Assembly: GCF_036850765.1 (NCBI RefSeq)
Contig: NC_089490.1
Coordinates: 129,670,522 to 129,734,521 of the forward strand
DNA from: Saccopteryx bilineata
Taxonomy: Eukaryota > Chordata > Mammalia > Chiroptera > Emballonuridae
Reading direction: 5' to 3'
DNA: 64,000 nt
Within the stretch, counting starts at the first letter, position 1. Each line of letters starts with the position of its first letter. The position numbers were made by a program, and so were the translations under genes. Below the pieces are notes generated by a model, which worked only from the letters and a program-made list of their open reading frames with translations, had not been told where the DNA came from and searched no databases. Positions 33,725-46,396 of the stretch are shown piece by piece.

Positions 33725-35460
33725 ATAATTCTCATAGTGTTCTTTTTAAAAAAAATTCTTGATTGTTTTTCTTCTTCCCTCTTTATCATGTATAGGTGCT
33801 TATCTGAGATAGTATCTATAGTTTCCCCTATCTGGCCAGATTTATTAGCTATGTTTGTTTGTTCAATCTTCATTTTGTTTATTCAGTTTTTCATCTCCAG
33901 AATTCCTGTTTGGTTACTTTTTTGAAGTTTCAATCTCTTTGGTAAAGTACTCATTTTGTTCATTAATTTGTTTTCTGAATGCATTAAATTTCCTATCAGT
34001 ATTCTCTCACATCTCATTGAATATTTTCAGAAATTCAATTTTGAATTCTCTGTCATTTACATTCACAGTTTCCATGTGTTTAATAGTGCTTTCTGGAGAC
34101 TTCATTTTCTTTCTGAACTGCATCTCTATCTTGGTTATTCATGTCATTCACTGGACTACTCTGTCTAGGCATTTGTGAGTGACTCTTAGTGGTATTTCCA
34201 AGAGTTTTTATAATTATTTTCCAGTAGGTGGCGCAAGATTACAAGTTTTAGCTCTGAAATCCCCTGGGTGATCCCCACTGCAAAGCTGGCTGCTGTCAGT
34301 GTGGTCATAATATTGTGGTTGGGGTGGGCTGTGGAGACCTTGTCACTTTCTATGTTCTTCTTCTCAGCAATGGCAACCTTGGGCCTTCATGTGTTCTTCC
34401 CTGTGCTCCAATGGACTGGGGACCCAACAGAGAAAACCTCTATTCTTAGGGAGACAGTGGTTCTGCAGAGTTAGTTCTGCTGCACCCTGCACCCTGACAT
34501 AAGGAACAAAAGGAGGCGAGTTCTGGGAGGCTGTGGGGTTGTGGCACTTTGTGTTTTCATTTCTCTTCCAATATGTGGGCTGTGGGGAGATGACAGGAGA
34601 ACAGGCAGTGTCCCAGAGTTGTGCCTCCTGCCCTGTCCCACACTTAACTGCCACTCTAGTTTTTCACTTCTGAAAGTGCTTCCCTGAACTTCTCTGCTCC
34701 TCCTGACAGGAGAGCCAGACACAACTGGGCTTCTCCCCTCCTTGGAGCCCCACCATGAGTGTTTGAGTGTGGTGCTTTGTCTTTGTCTTTTGTCCCCACA
34801 GCCACTCCCTGCCCAACCATGGAGGATTGGGAAGGCAAATCAAAAGAGTCTCTCATTTGGATTGGTGCTGGGTGAGCCAAGCACTTTATCTTGGCCCCAT
34901 AAAATACCCTTAGGGAGACACACTCCAAATGTTCCAACTTTGAACAGCACACTGCTCCCCCACAGAACTGAGGTCAGTCTGTTGAGGCTACAGTGACTTA
35001 GGAGGGCTGATCCAAGTGATCTCTTTTGGGGGGTGTTACCAGCAAGCTCGTAGCAGGGAGGCAGGTACTTCTTCCCCTTCCCGGAATAACACAGACTGAG
35101 CTTGCAGGGGAGATAGGAATGACCCCCTGCAATGGAGCCACACAACCCAGCACATGCCCATCTGATTCCTGGGCAAAAGTTTCCTTGGGAGATGCTGTAA
35201 AAGTTCCAGTGTTGTGCAGCTCTGTTCCTCCTACAAGACTGAATTCAGCGGGAAGGTCACAGAGTTCCTGGGCAGCTCCAGTGATTCAACAGGTGTGGGA
35301 GGTGTGTGCCAGCTGTGCACTCAAGATGGGGAAAAATGGTTCCCTTTCCAAAGTTACATAGTTCAATCACTATCTGAGTCTCTGCCAAAATCTTCCCCAT
35401 AAAAAGAACTTCCCAAAAGTCCCAACTGGGTATAGCCAGCAGAAAATTCTACAGGACACA
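33725..35460 (-). mobile_element. Old L1 fragment, 5'UTR and ORF1 start, antisense
   Basis: On the minus strand the 33740-34200 part resembles L1 ORF1 N-terminal coiled-coil sequence (CATTTTGTTCATTAATTTG in plus-strand reading). The GC-richer 34200-35460 part resembles an L1 5'UTR. It lacks the rest of the element. The open frames in the GC-rich part look incidental. Confidence 0.55.
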
Positions 35461-35566
35461 AACATACCTAGTGACATGGAGCATTTTTTTCATATGTCTA
35501 TTGGCCATCTGTATGTGCTCTTTGGAGAAGTGTCTATTCAGTTTCTTTGCCTCCCCCCTTTTAAAA

Positions 35567-35594
35567 TTATTATTATTATTATTATTATTATTTT
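35567..35594. repeat. (ATT)n microsatellite
   Basis: About nine ATT units at the A/T tail side of the antisense SINE that follows. Confidence 0.88.
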
Positions 35595-35916
35595 AGTGAG
35601 AGGAGGGAACATAGAGACAGACTTCGGACTGCGCCCCAACCAAAATCCACCCAGCAACCCCCATCTGGGGTGATGCCTGCAACTGAGGTATTTTTAGCAC
35701 CTGAGATGGAGGCTTCTTGGAGCCATCCTCAGTGCCTGGGCTGACATGCTTGAATCAATCAAGCCATGGCTGCAGGAGGGGAAGAAAGAGTGTGAGAGAG
35801 AGAAGGGGTAGGGTTAGGGGTGGAGAAGCAGATGGTTGCTGCTTCTGTGTGCACTGACTGAGAATTGAACCACATGCCGTGCTGATGCTCTACCACTGAG
35901 CCAACCAGCAAGAGCC
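35595..35916 (-). mobile_element. Diverged long-body Ves-like SINE
   Basis: Antisense copy with GGAGAAGCAGATGGTTGCTG and a degenerate tRNA-like head at 35850-35916 (CTACCACTGAGCCAACCAGC). It lies within the L1 fragment. Confidence 0.82.
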
Positions 35917-36615
35917 ATTTTTTAATTGGATTGTCTTTCTGGTGTTAAGTTTTAGAAGTTCTTCATAGATTTTGCTTTTTAACCCCTTCCCAGACATATC
36001 AGCGAATATGTTCTCCCATTGAGTGAGTTGTCTTTTTATTTTGTTGATGGTGTCTTTTGCTGTGCAAAACTTTTTAGTTTGATATAGATTTGTTTATTTT
36101 GTCCTTTATTTCACTTGCTTGTGGAGATATATCAGCAAAAATATTGCTATGAGAGATGTCTGAGAGTATACTGACTATGTTTTCTTCCAGGATGTTTATG
36201 GTTTCATGATTTACATTTAAGACTTTTATCCATTTTAAGATTGTTTTTGTGAATGGTATCAATTGACTTTTTTTTCAATTGACATTTGATATCCTTAAAA
36301 GTCATTGTGTTTACATACTTGTGTTGGTTGGCTTAATTGAATATCTTTCACTTTATGTAAAGAAAGAGTTTTACTTTGCTCCTCAGACTTCAGTGTTGTT
36401 GTTTTTTAAAACAGTAGCTGAAAGTTAGAATTTCCTGTTGGTAAATGAAAACTAAATCGGCTAAGGACAAAAACTATAGGGAGCAGGCAGATGTAGGGGC
36501 CAGGACTCGCCCAGATCACATAAATCACAAATTCCAGTGTGGCCCAGAGAAGTGTTCTACTTCTAAGCCACCAGATGATTCTAATGGGCATTCAGAAGTA
36601 AAAACCACAAGGATT

Positions 36616-37005
36616 GGCCCTGGCTGGTAGGCTCAGCAGTAGAGCATTGGCCCGGCATGTGGAAGTCCTGGGTTCGATTCCCAGCCAGGGCACACAGGAG
36701 AAGCGCCCATCTGCTTCTCCATCCTTCCCCCTCTCCTTCCTCTCTGTCTCTCTCTTCCCCTCCCACAGCCAAGGCTCCATTGGAGCAAAGTTGGCCCCGG
36801 CACTGAGGATGACTCCATGGCCTCCACCTCAGGTGCTAGAATGGCTCCAGTTGCAGCAGAGCAATGTCCCAGTCGGGCAGAGTATCACCCCCTGATGGGC
36901 ATGCCGGGTGGATCTCAGTCAGGCGCATGTGAGAGTCTGTCTGCCTCACTCACTTCTCACTTCGGAAAAATATAAAAAACAAACAAAAACCAAAACAAAA
37001 CAAAA
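36616..37005 (+). mobile_element. Long-body Ves-like SINE
   Basis: Starts GGCCCTGGCTGGTAGGCTCA, with box B GGTTCGATTCCCAGCCAGGG. It follows the full long body and ends in a complex A-rich tail. The duplication AAAACCACAAGGATT (left) and AAAAACACAAGGACTT (right) flanks it. Confidence 0.9.
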
Positions 37006-37275
37006 AACACAAGGACTTGGTGAAATTACATTAACATGTTAAAGACATTTAAGGCTAAAAATTTTATTTTCAATCCTGTTGTATTAGTTAAGACTTTGCT
37101 TAGTAATCTAATAGGTTTTAATCACTTAATTGTATTAGGACACTTGTTATAATATCTGTTAGCATTGGCTGTTTTAATGTTGTTTATTTTATATTTTTCC
37201 AGTCTGCCTCCAAATCTGAACATGAGAATTCAGATGAGTAAGAATCACAACACACAAATTTGAAATCTCAATATC

Positions 37276-38300
37276 TGTTGGAGACCGAAATATAAACAGG
37301 TTGTTGTTTTTTTTTATCCAGGGGACAGGTGCTGGGCCTAACCACCCATCTCACCAACCCAGTTAACAAAGAGCAATACCTAATTATTGCTTATCCCACC
37401 CTAATCAAACGCCAGTGAGGGGCTGTCAATCTCCTGGTCCGTCGACCTACATTTCCACCTACCTACTAGCCTCTCCTCTCGGTAGATGGTAGATACCGTG
37501 TCTTATCCTCCCATTCAGAGGGGGAATGAGGAGCCACTGTGCCACCTCACCCGCAGGTGTTGTAAAGTACCAAAAGCTACAGAATTAATATTAATATTTT
37601 GGGAGGCTTGAAGAACATTTTATTAATTTGGGTTAAGGTGTGCAGAGAAATTGTGAGAAATGGTCTCTGTACTATGTGATTGGCATGACCAGGATGGCCC
37701 TTGGCATTGTATTGTAAATGCAAAGGGAAGGAAAACATGGATTCCCAGACATTCCACCATGCCTGTGGGGGAAGGGGTGAATGGCTAGCCAGGTACAGGG
37801 AGAGAAAAGCCAAAATAAACCTTTTCTTATAGTAATGAGCCATTTGCAGGCATTTGTCCCCACAGAAACTACCTCTCCCATATGAATGCATACAGTTAAT
37901 GTGTGTGACTCTGGACAAAGAGATGGTGGATAAACACTAGAATATATAAGAATGCCTTTTAATATGTAAAGAGACATCTTTCTACCATTGTGTTGACTTG
38001 TAAATTTTGTTTTCTCCAAAATGATGTGTGGCTTGCAAATTGAATGTGGTCCTATCATGTTAAAGAACATATGACTATAACCAATAGTGGTAAGGGGCTC
38101 CTAATTACAATTTTTGCTTCTGTACTTCCCGCTTGCAAAACTATAAAAACTAAGTAGAACAAAGGGCCAGCGCGCTCTCCCTCAGACTTCTGTCGGAGTT
38201 GCTGCCGCTTGGCCAAGCTAGACAATAAAGATTTGATGTGTAATCAACGGACTTTGTTCGTGTTTTCAATGTTTCGGGTCCCTCTGGATTAGGCTTAACA
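37276..38300 (+). mobile_element. Solo-LTR-like element, unnamed family
   Basis: About 1.0 kb begins TGTTGGAGACCGAAA and ends GGATTAGGCTTAACA. The ends form an imperfect inverted repeat (TGTT...GACCGAAA against the reverse of TTTCGGGTCC...AACA). It has a CTATAAAAAC TATA-like box near 38145 and an AATAAA at 38225, in LTR order. I could not find a clear target duplication. It could alternatively begin at about 37562. Confidence 0.5.
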
Positions 38301-38393
38301 ATTCACTTGACCTCTTTGTGTTCAAGTTTAGAACTACTGAATAAAATAATTGGGAAAAATTGTCTAAGAGGTTTTTGTTTAGTTTCTTTAAAT

Positions 38394-38607
38394 CAGCGGT
38401 TTTCAACCGGTGGGTTCTGACCCCGGCGGGGTCGCCTAAAGCCATCGGAAAATACATAATGCATATCAGGTATTTACATTCCGAATCATAACTGTAGCAA
38501 AATTACAGTTATGAAGTAGCCAACAAAATTATTTTTTGGTTTGGGGTCACCGCAACATGAGGAATTGTATTGCGGGGTCACGGCATTAGAAAGGTTGAGA
38601 ACCACTG
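38394..38607. mobile_element. SPIN/Charlie-like non-autonomous hAT transposon
   Basis: This 214-bp unit has inverted ends, CAGCGGTTTTCAACC and (right, reversed) CAGTGGTTCTCAACC. A perfect 8-bp target duplication, CTTTAAAT, lies at 38386-38393 and 38608-38615. The interior GGTTTGGGGTCACCGCAACA resembles the SPIN/OposCharlie3 non-autonomous family as I remember it. There is no coding capacity. It is clearly distinct from the hAT element at 8379-8589. Confidence 0.9.
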
Positions 38608-38619
38608 CTTTAAATGCTC

Positions 38620-39470
38620 ACATACTATTTTTTTAAGAAGCAAAGGGAGACTAGAAATAACATCTCTCAACCTTCATGAATTGAAAGTTTGCCACATAAT
38701 CCCTCCAAATCACCTTTGGGTTTGTTGAAACTACTATACAATTCCTTACATATATATACTTATATTTATATATGTTCTAAAATGTGTTGAGAGAAATGTG
38801 GAATTTTCTGTCAAAATACAGTTTTAATAAAATTAATAAACAAAAGTTGAGGGGCACTTCACACTCTCTGGAAGTCTAGATACTTTCTAAGAATTTTTGA
38901 TTCACTGTTTTTTCTTTTACATCTGTGGGGTTTAGTAGTCACTAGCAAAAACAACAAAACACCAACCATAAGGCAACTATATGCTCCAGGCATGGGATGA
39001 AAAACCTTAATTGGAAGAGCAGTGCTCAGGGGCTCATTATCTAAGGCTTCTGGGATTATTGCAAAAACTTTTAATGATTTAGCTAAATTGAGCACCCACA
39101 AAGCCTTGTTAAATAACTTATCAATTAGCATGAGTTAAAACTGTATTTTTCCCTCTAGAAACTGTGGTTAATTGTACCCATATTCTATTAGAAGAATTAA
39201 GGAGAATTCTCAGAATTATTAGCAAACTTAAAGAAGAAAAAACTGTGGTTGCCATGGCAGCATCTAGCAGAGAAATGAGCCTCACAGCACTAAAGTGTCC
39301 TCTCTCTGAACTGTATAGCAAAGCAGTTAACTGTAGTGTGCTTGGTGTAAAATAGTTATCAATTATATGATAAGCAGTAAACAGTAAAACACTGTTTTGT
39401 GCTGTCTGAATATAAAGGCATGAAGCCAAAATGGGTTAATTCAAACTCACAGATAAAAAAAAAATAGACT
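38620..39470. other. AT-rich intergenic sequence, nothing recognised
   Basis: No gene, RNA or named repeat was recognised. A 63-codon plus-strand frame near 39164 and a 102-codon minus-strand frame over the same stretch have no conserved features. Confidence 0.4.
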
Positions 39471-39474
39471 ACAG

Positions 39475-40560
39475 CTTTTTTATCATTCACTGATGGACAG
39501 GCTGTTTCTACATCTTGACTATTGTAAATAACACTTCAATGAACGGGGGGAGGGTGCACATATTCTTTCAAATTAGTGTTTCAGGATTTTTGGGATATAT
39601 TCCCAGAAGTGGGATTACTGGGTCAAAATGCAGATGCATTTTTAATTTTCTGAGGAAATTCCATACTGTTTTCCACAGGGCTGCACCAATCTTCATTTTC
39701 ACCAACAGTGCATGAAAGTTCCCTTTTCTTCTCATCCTTCCCAGCAGTTGTTCGTTGATTTCGTTGATTTGTTGATGAGTGCCATTCTGGCAGGTGTGAG
39801 GTGATATCTCGTTATGGTTTTAATTTGCATCTCTCTGATGATTAGTGATGTTGACCATTTTTTCATATTCCTACTGGCCATCCGTATGTTCTTTCTGGAG
39901 AAGTGTCTAGATTTTTGCTCATTTTAAAATTGGATTGTTTGTCTTCCTGGTGTAGTTTTACAAGTTTACAAATTTTGGATATTAACCCCTTATCTGATAT
40001 ATCAATGCAATACTATATGTTCAGTGTGTTACACAATGGAGTTCTACCTTGCTGTACAAAAGAAGAAAATCTTACCTTTTGTGACAGCATGGATGGACCT
40101 GGAGATGATTATGCTAAGTAAAATAAGCCAGTCAGAGAAGGACAAATAACATTTGATCTCACTTATATGTGGGATCTAATGAACACAATAAGCTGATAAA
40201 CAAAACAGAAACAGAGGAATGAACCTATGAAACAAATGGACAGTTGTCAGAGGCGATGGGGATAAGAGGACTGGATAAAAGAAGATGAAGGGATTAGTCA
40301 AAAAACATATATACATAACACATAGATACAGACCATAGAGTGGCAATAGCTAGAGGGAAAGGGAAATGGAGGTAAGTGGGGGAGGATAATGGGGGGTGTG
40401 GAAATTGGGGCTGGAGTAAGAGACTTTGCTTGGGGCAGAGGGTGCACAATGCAGTGTGATGGTGTTATGGTGTTATATTGAGTTATATGTTTGGAACCTG
40501 TATGGTTTGGCAAACCATGTCATCCCAATAAATTTAATTTTAAAAAATAAATTAAATATA
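39475..40560. mobile_element. 5'-inverted (twin-primed) L1 copy
   Basis: The left part (39475-40003) is L1 ORF2 C-terminus in antisense, while the right part (about 40004-40560) is the L1 3' end in sense, ending with an AATAAA and A-rich tail. This head-inverted structure joined near 40003 is the mark of twin priming during L1 integration. It resembles the copy at 55204-56335, with a different breakpoint. Confidence 0.85.
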
Positions 40561-41141
40561 TAAAAAAAGAAATTGTATGGGAGAAAGGAACTGTTATAAG
40601 CAACTGAGTGTGTGCAATTATTGGTTTGGTATGTTATATTGTTGGTCTTATTTAATTGATTACAAAAACAATAAATAGATATCTAATGAGATTTGCATTT
40701 AGGGTATAAAAATTGATCCTATTAAAAGTAATAGACTTCTTTATTGGTCTTAAATAAAAGTACAAATTTTCACTTCAAAGTGTAATTAATATATTGTGTA
40801 TTATAATAAATCTTGAATATATGTAAAAAATGATAAAAATCTTTCTCCTAAAAAAAAAATCTTTCTCCTAAAAATATGCTGACAGATCCAACTCGATAAT
40901 TATCCTCAATTTTATAGCATTTTATCAATCTTATCAATACATACAAGTATACATTTCAAATTTAGACAATTTTAACAAAATGACCAAATGTATAATATAT
41001 CTTGGAATAGTTCAAATATACAACTGTATAACACACATTTAGAAATCTAACTATGCTAATCTTACAATTTTTATTTATCTATGATACTTTAAAAAAATAA
41101 ATCTAACATCTAGATAGAAATATGGTCCTGTGGTGACTTTC

Positions 41142-41517
41142 CTTTTTTTTTTCAAGTGGGACAGACAGAGGTACAGATAGGGACAGACAGACAGGAAGGG
41201 AGAGAGATGAGAAGCATCAATTCTTCTTTACAGCACCTTAGTTGTTCATTGATTGCTTTCTCATATGTGTCTTGACAAGGGGGCTGCAGCCACGCCAGTG
41301 ACCCCTTGCTCAAGACAGTGACCCTGGGCTCAAACCAGCAGTCATGGGGTCATGTCTGTGATTTCACGCTCAAGCCAGCTACCCCACACTCAAGCTGGTA
41401 AGCCCATGCTCAAGCCAGATGAGCTGGTGCTCAAGCCGGTGACCTCCGGGTTTCAAACCTGGGTCCTCTGTGTCGTCCCAGTCCAGTGCTCCATCCACTG
41501 CGCCACCACCTGGTCAG
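41142..41517 (-). mobile_element. Ves-type SINE with repeated GCTCAAG body
   Basis: Antisense copy with TTGTTCATTGATTGCTTTCT, several CTCAAGCCAG phrases and a head ending CACCTGGTCAG. A near-duplication GGTGACTTTCC / AGTGACTTTTC flanks it. The 580 bases before it (40561-41141) are AT-rich with nothing recognised. Confidence 0.87.
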
Positions 41518-42065
41518 TCTGCAGTGACTTTTCTAATCTCATTCCTGTGTTTCCTCCTGTTGCTGCAGCAGTAAACATGAAGTCAGTACTAATCAATCTC
41601 CTTGTAGAGTATAGGTTTTCTTATTCAAGCTCCATTTCACCATTCTTTCGGTTGGAATACAACAAAAATGTTTCCCCAGACTTACTTTCTTCCTTGGTCC
41701 TCTCTAAATATTATGTGTTTGGCCAGTTTTGATGTTTGTTCCAGTGATTTGAGATGTGTAAGTAAAACACAGATCACATCTGTTTCCATCTAACTGTTGT
41801 CACCGTGAAGCAACATTTTAAAGTGGGAGCAACAGCCTTCTCTATATTAGCCTTCCAGAATCCATTGTATTCCCATGGTGAGTTACCTCTTCCTTACATT
41901 GAAGCAGAGGTTGTGGAGTAGAGGTCATTTCTAGATGCTTAGCACAATTTACTTCACTAACAACCTTTCTGTTTAGTTTCCTGCACTAACCACAACAGAG
42001 CGAAAAAATGCACATTGTGGTGCTAATATATAGCACCACAAAGATTACTTTCTATTCCTTGAAAT

Positions 42066-42373
42066 AGTTTGATTTTTTTCCTTCTTATTTGAAAGGAGGA
42101 GAGGCAGACAGATTCCCACATGCACCCCCACTGGAATATACTCAACAAGCCCACTAAGCGTCTGTGCTCTGCCCATCTGGAGAGTTGTTCTACTGCCCAG
42201 CAACTGAGCTCTTCCTAGAGCCTGAGGCAGAGGCCATGGAGCCATCCTCAGCACTGGTGGCCAACTCACTCCAGTTGAGCCATGGCTGCAGGAGGAGAAG
42301 AGAGAGAGAAAGAGAGAGAGAAGTGAGAGGGGGAGGGTGGAGAAGCAGTTGGGCATTTCTTCTGTGTGCCCTG
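42066..42373 (-). mobile_element. Long-body Ves-like SINE, head missing
   Basis: Antisense copy of the long-body type (CATGGAGCCATCCTCAGCAC and GGAGAAGCAGTTGGGC). It breaks off before the tRNA-like head where the next L1 begins at 42374. Confidence 0.82.
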
Positions 42374-43130
42374 ACAATGAGATACCACCGCACACCAGTC
42401 AGAATGGCGCTCATTAACAAAACAACAAACAACACAGGATAAGTGCTGGCGAGGATGTGGAGAAAGGGGAACCCTCCTGCACTGCTGGTGGGAATGCAGA
42501 CTGGTGCAGCCATGTGGAAAACAGTATGAAGATTCCTCAAAAAATTAGAAATGGAACTGCCCTTTGACCCAGCCACCCCGCTCTTAGGAATATATCCCAA
42601 GAACACCACATTAATGATTCAAAAGGAGAAATGCACTCCCATGTTTATGGCAGCATTGTTCACAATAGCGAAGATCTGGAAACAGCCCAAGTGTCCATCA
42701 GTGGACGAGTGGATTAAAAAGCTGTGGTACATATATACAATAGAATACTATGGCGCTATGAAAAAGAAGGAAATATTACCTTTTGCAACAATATGAAGGG
42801 AACTGGAAACTATTATGTTGAGTGAAATAAGCCAGGCAGAGAAAGAAAAATATCATATGACCTCACTCATTTGAGGAATCCAATGAACAATGTGAACTGA
42901 GGAACAGAATTGAGACAGAGGAGGGATCAAAGGGACCAGAGGAAAAGAGGACAGAGGGATAGGGGATGATAGGATGAGATAAACCTGAAGGGAAAGGGGA
43001 AGGGCACTGTAAGGAAGGGGGCAAGGGAGATGTTGAGGGGAACAGGGGGGAGGGGGGATGCATTCGGGTGACCCTAGAATCTATGTAAACACAACTAATT
43101 AATAAAAAAATTAAAAAATTAAAAAAAAAA
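42374..43130 (+). mobile_element. 5'-truncated L1 copy (3' end only)
   Basis: It starts within the ORF2 C-terminus (AATGAGATACCACCGCACAC), keeps an 81-codon open piece up to about 42796, then a G-rich 3'UTR (AGGGGAACAGGGGGGAGG) and an A-rich tail. It is relatively clean, so fairly recent. Its 3'UTR differs from the twin-primed copies, indicating another subfamily. Confidence 0.87.
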
Positions 43131-44333
43131 AGATTTTAGTCTATGAAATTTTATAGAACATACCTAATGTTTCCAGTGAGTATAGCAGCAGTGTTGTGTG
43201 TGTGTGTGAGGCAATGTGTGACTGAGGTGTCACTGTGTTGTCAAAAGAAATTAAAGCTATAAGAGGCTTGGTGGGACCATATCTGGACATGGCAGCTAAT
43301 CCTGTCACTAGACTCCATCACTTCTGCAATCTCATTTTTTAATCCAAATTTTCTCTACACCAAAAATTTGATTTTACTCATTTAACACTTGACATTAAAC
43401 TTTATTGGTCAATGATTAGCTATAAATAATAATGATACCACTGTAGTATACTACATTTCACAAAACACTTTCATCTCCATAATTTAATTCCACAACCGCA
43501 GCAAGACAATTGTTTATTTATTCAGCAAGTATGCAATGTGTGGTACCAGGGATAAACTAGCATTTGAAGTGCTTGGGAGATGCTGAACATATTGCTATCA
43601 ATAGACAAAGAACTCTTCCCACAAGGTGCTTACAGTCTATCAAAAAAGGCCAAAGCAACCAAACAAAATGAACTAATAAATAAGACAGCAATATAACATA
43701 TTAGAAGTTGATAAATAATATGTTAAAAAATAGAGCCTCCATTGGGACTGGTGAAGGGTATGGGATGGTGGACCCAGTGGTGAGTAAGGACTGTGTAATC
43801 CTCACTGAGGTTTGAGCAGGCTTAAAGGATTAAACACAATGAGTAGAGGAGACATCTAGGGAAAGGGAACTGCAGGTAGAGTGCACAGAAAAAGTCCTGA
43901 TGGTATGAAATGGTCAGCAGGAAGGCCAGGTTAGATGCAGCAGGATGAAAAGGGGAAGTAAGAGTGGGGAGGCAGGATCAGAGAAGAAACTGAGGTCATA
44001 TCTTATAGGACCTAAGAGTTCATTGTGAAGACTTTGGCTTTCCTTCTGGGTTGACTGAGAGGATCAGACCAGCTGAGAATGGATGTTGGAAGTGCCAGAG
44101 TAAAGCCAGGATTATACTTGTTAGGAAACTGATGCAAGGGAGAGAAGGGGAGTTCAGGCCATGGGTACAGCAGGCAGAGGTAGGGCTGGTGGAGCTCTGG
44201 TGACTCTGTGAAGGGAGAGCCAATAGCATATGCTGATGGACTGAATGTAGGCCCGTGAAATCAAAAGAGGAATCACCCAGATTGTTGACCTGAGCAACAA
44301 TCAGGAATGGAGTTGCCCTCCCTGGAGATGAAG

Positions 44334-44382
<49 letters not shown>

Positions 44383-45912
44383 CATTAGGGAAATACTTGA
44401 AGGGGGCATTTGGGGTCAACTTTTGGGCATGTTGACTTTAACATGTGTATTTTGATGACAAGTGGACAGCTCAATATAGAAATCTGGCATTCAAAAGAGA
44501 TGGAGAAGAACAAGGACAATCAGGAAATCAATATGGATTTACGAGATTTTACTGGTAATAAATCAGAATTACAGAGAGAACATTAGAGACCTTTCAGGAA
44601 CTGGAAAAAGAAGAAGGCTCATGCTAGGAGATGCTTAATTTATTGTGGCTCTTGGAATGCAAGGGATGAAGAAAGACGGAAGTTGGTTTAATGAGTGCAC
44701 AAGGATGACAGGATTCAAGGGTGACAGTGAAAACCAGGATGCTGGCTTTGGGTTGAAGTAGAATTTCCAGGACTCTCTGTTCTTCCCTTGGAGTGGGTAG
44801 AAGGCCTATGCTGGTGGTCTCCTTCCCACATATTAGGTTTCCTTGTCCTGAGGGGTGGAGCCCTCAAGAAAGTAAGATCTCAGACCAATGACTTTATGCC
44901 TGCTGATCCCCATGAAGATGTGGTACTGATGAATGCATGTTATCCATCATGACTCTTGTCACTCAGCACTGGCCTTGCTGTGACTCAAGCACTAAGGTGC
45001 TCAGCCCTAATGATGGAGAGGCATGGTCTGAGATGTAGAACATGTGCCTCTTCCTCACCCAGATGATACGTGGACAGGCTGAGAGCATGCATGGTCTACA
45101 AAACAGGAACGAGAGATAGAGGTATGTTATAATCAGGTCTATTTGCAAATGAGAAATGGAGAGCAAAAATGTTGGCTTAGGATCAAACATAGTGTATCAA
45201 ACATGAATGTAGAAATCTGAGCTTAATCCAGGATTCATTAATAAGGAGATAGATCCATCCAGAAATGGAGTTTGATGACTTAGCTCCATTTCACAAGTTA
45301 TTAGACTCTATAATGCTCTTCTAAATGCAAAAATGCTTAAAACTCTAGGGAAAAAACAGTTAATAATGTTATTGGAAAGCAAGTGAAAGCTTTTAGTCAA
45401 AAACAATCTCCTGGAAAAGATAAACACTGTAAAATTCCAGGTGAAAAGAGAAGGTTTAAAGTTTTGGCAATGTTAATCAAATCTGCATTAATTAATCATT
45501 GTTTAGGATTTAAACATTTAGCATTTAAGCAATTTAGCACTTGGCTGGCAATTATTTTTTAGTTACAGATACACAAAAATATAGTGGCAAAGTTAGTCTT
45601 CAATGAGAAAAATTTTGTTGGGAATATACAAAATATAGTTTAAAAATAAGTCAAATATTATTGTTTCTTCATTATCACATCATCTTTATATAGACTTTAA
45701 GTAGCAAAGTTGAATTTTAATTAATTTATCAATCATGACCTTAAATATTTACCATAATGTCAGGTCCATATCATTGTTCCACATATAGGAACTGTGTTAA
45801 ATATCTGATACTGAAGGGGTTATATGTTTGAGCTCTTACAACTAGTAAAGACTATGTCAAAAAACCAAATGAATCAAAATTCTGAGAAATTCCTACTCTA
45901 AAACATATATAC
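43131..45912. other. Flanking sequence with a possible ancient repeat and a GT microsatellite
   Basis: Near 43500-44050 the sequence has the flavour of an ancient mammal-wide interspersed repeat (AAGGTGCTTACAGTCTATC, AAAAAGTCCTGATGG), but I cannot name it. The rest is unique-looking. No exon was found. This is presumably downstream of TRIM58. Confidence 0.4.
44338..44381. repeat. (TG)n microsatellite
   Basis: About 22 perfect TG dinucleotides. Confidence 0.95.
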
Positions 45913-46271
45913 GGCCCTGGCCGGTTGGCTCAGTGGTAGAGTGTCGGCCTGGCGTGCGGAAGTCCCGGGTTCGATTCCCGGCCAGGGCACACAGGAGAGG
46001 CGGCCCATCTGCTTCTCCACCCTTCCCCTCTCCTTCCTCTCTGTCTCTCTCTTCCCCTCCCGCAGCTGAGGCTCCATTGGAGCAAAGGATGGCCTGGGCG
46101 CTGGGGATGGCTCCATGGCCTCTGCCCCAGGTGCTAGAGTGGCTCTGGTTGCAACAGAGTGACGCCCCGGATGGGCAGAGCATCGCCCCCTGGTGGGCAT
46201 GCCGGGTGGATCCCGGTTGGGCACATGAGGGAGTCTGACTGCCTCCCCGTTTCCAGCTTCAGAAAAAAAAA
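45913..46271 (+). mobile_element. Nearly intact long-body Ves-like SINE
   Basis: Best-preserved copy in the window. The head is GGCCCTGGCCGGTTGGCTCA with box A-like TGGCTCAGTGGTAGAG and box B GGTTCGATTCCCGG. It then has the full body, including a GCATCGCCCCCTGGTGGGC phrase and TTTCCAGCTTCAG at the end. Its A-tail runs into a large AT/GT microsatellite. It is a retroposon, not a tRNA gene. Confidence 0.93.
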
Positions 46272-46330
46272 AATATATATATATATATATGTGTGTATAT
46301 ATATATATATGTATATGTATATATGTGTGT

Positions 46331-46393
<63 letters not shown>

Positions 46394-46396
46394 CAC
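46272..46396. repeat. Compound (AT)n(GT)n microsatellite at a SINE tail
   Basis: Alternating runs of AT and GT dinucleotides, about 125 bp in total, starting immediately after the SINE A-tail. Confidence 0.95.

Larger units (their letters stand above)
35470..36265 (-). mobile_element. L1 ORF2 C-terminal fragment, antisense, split by a SINE
   Basis: Plus-strand reading gives the familiar reverse complement of the L1 ORF2 3' region, such as CATATGTCTATTGGCCATCT and GTCTTTTGCTGTGCAAAACT. It is interrupted between about 35568 and 35916 by an antisense SINE. All frames are broken. Confidence 0.78.

Noticed and set aside
34240..35440. GC-richer block with several open frames, possible exons
   Set aside because: Resembles an antisense L1 5'UTR. 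No splice-consistent conserved exon was found.
44338..44381. Regular repeats considered as a CRISPR-like array
   Set aside because: Simple dinucleotide microsatellite in a mammalian genome; no spacer structure.
45913..45990. tRNA gene-like sequence with A and B boxes
   Set aside because: It is the head of a SINE, followed by the SINE body; many copies occur in the window.
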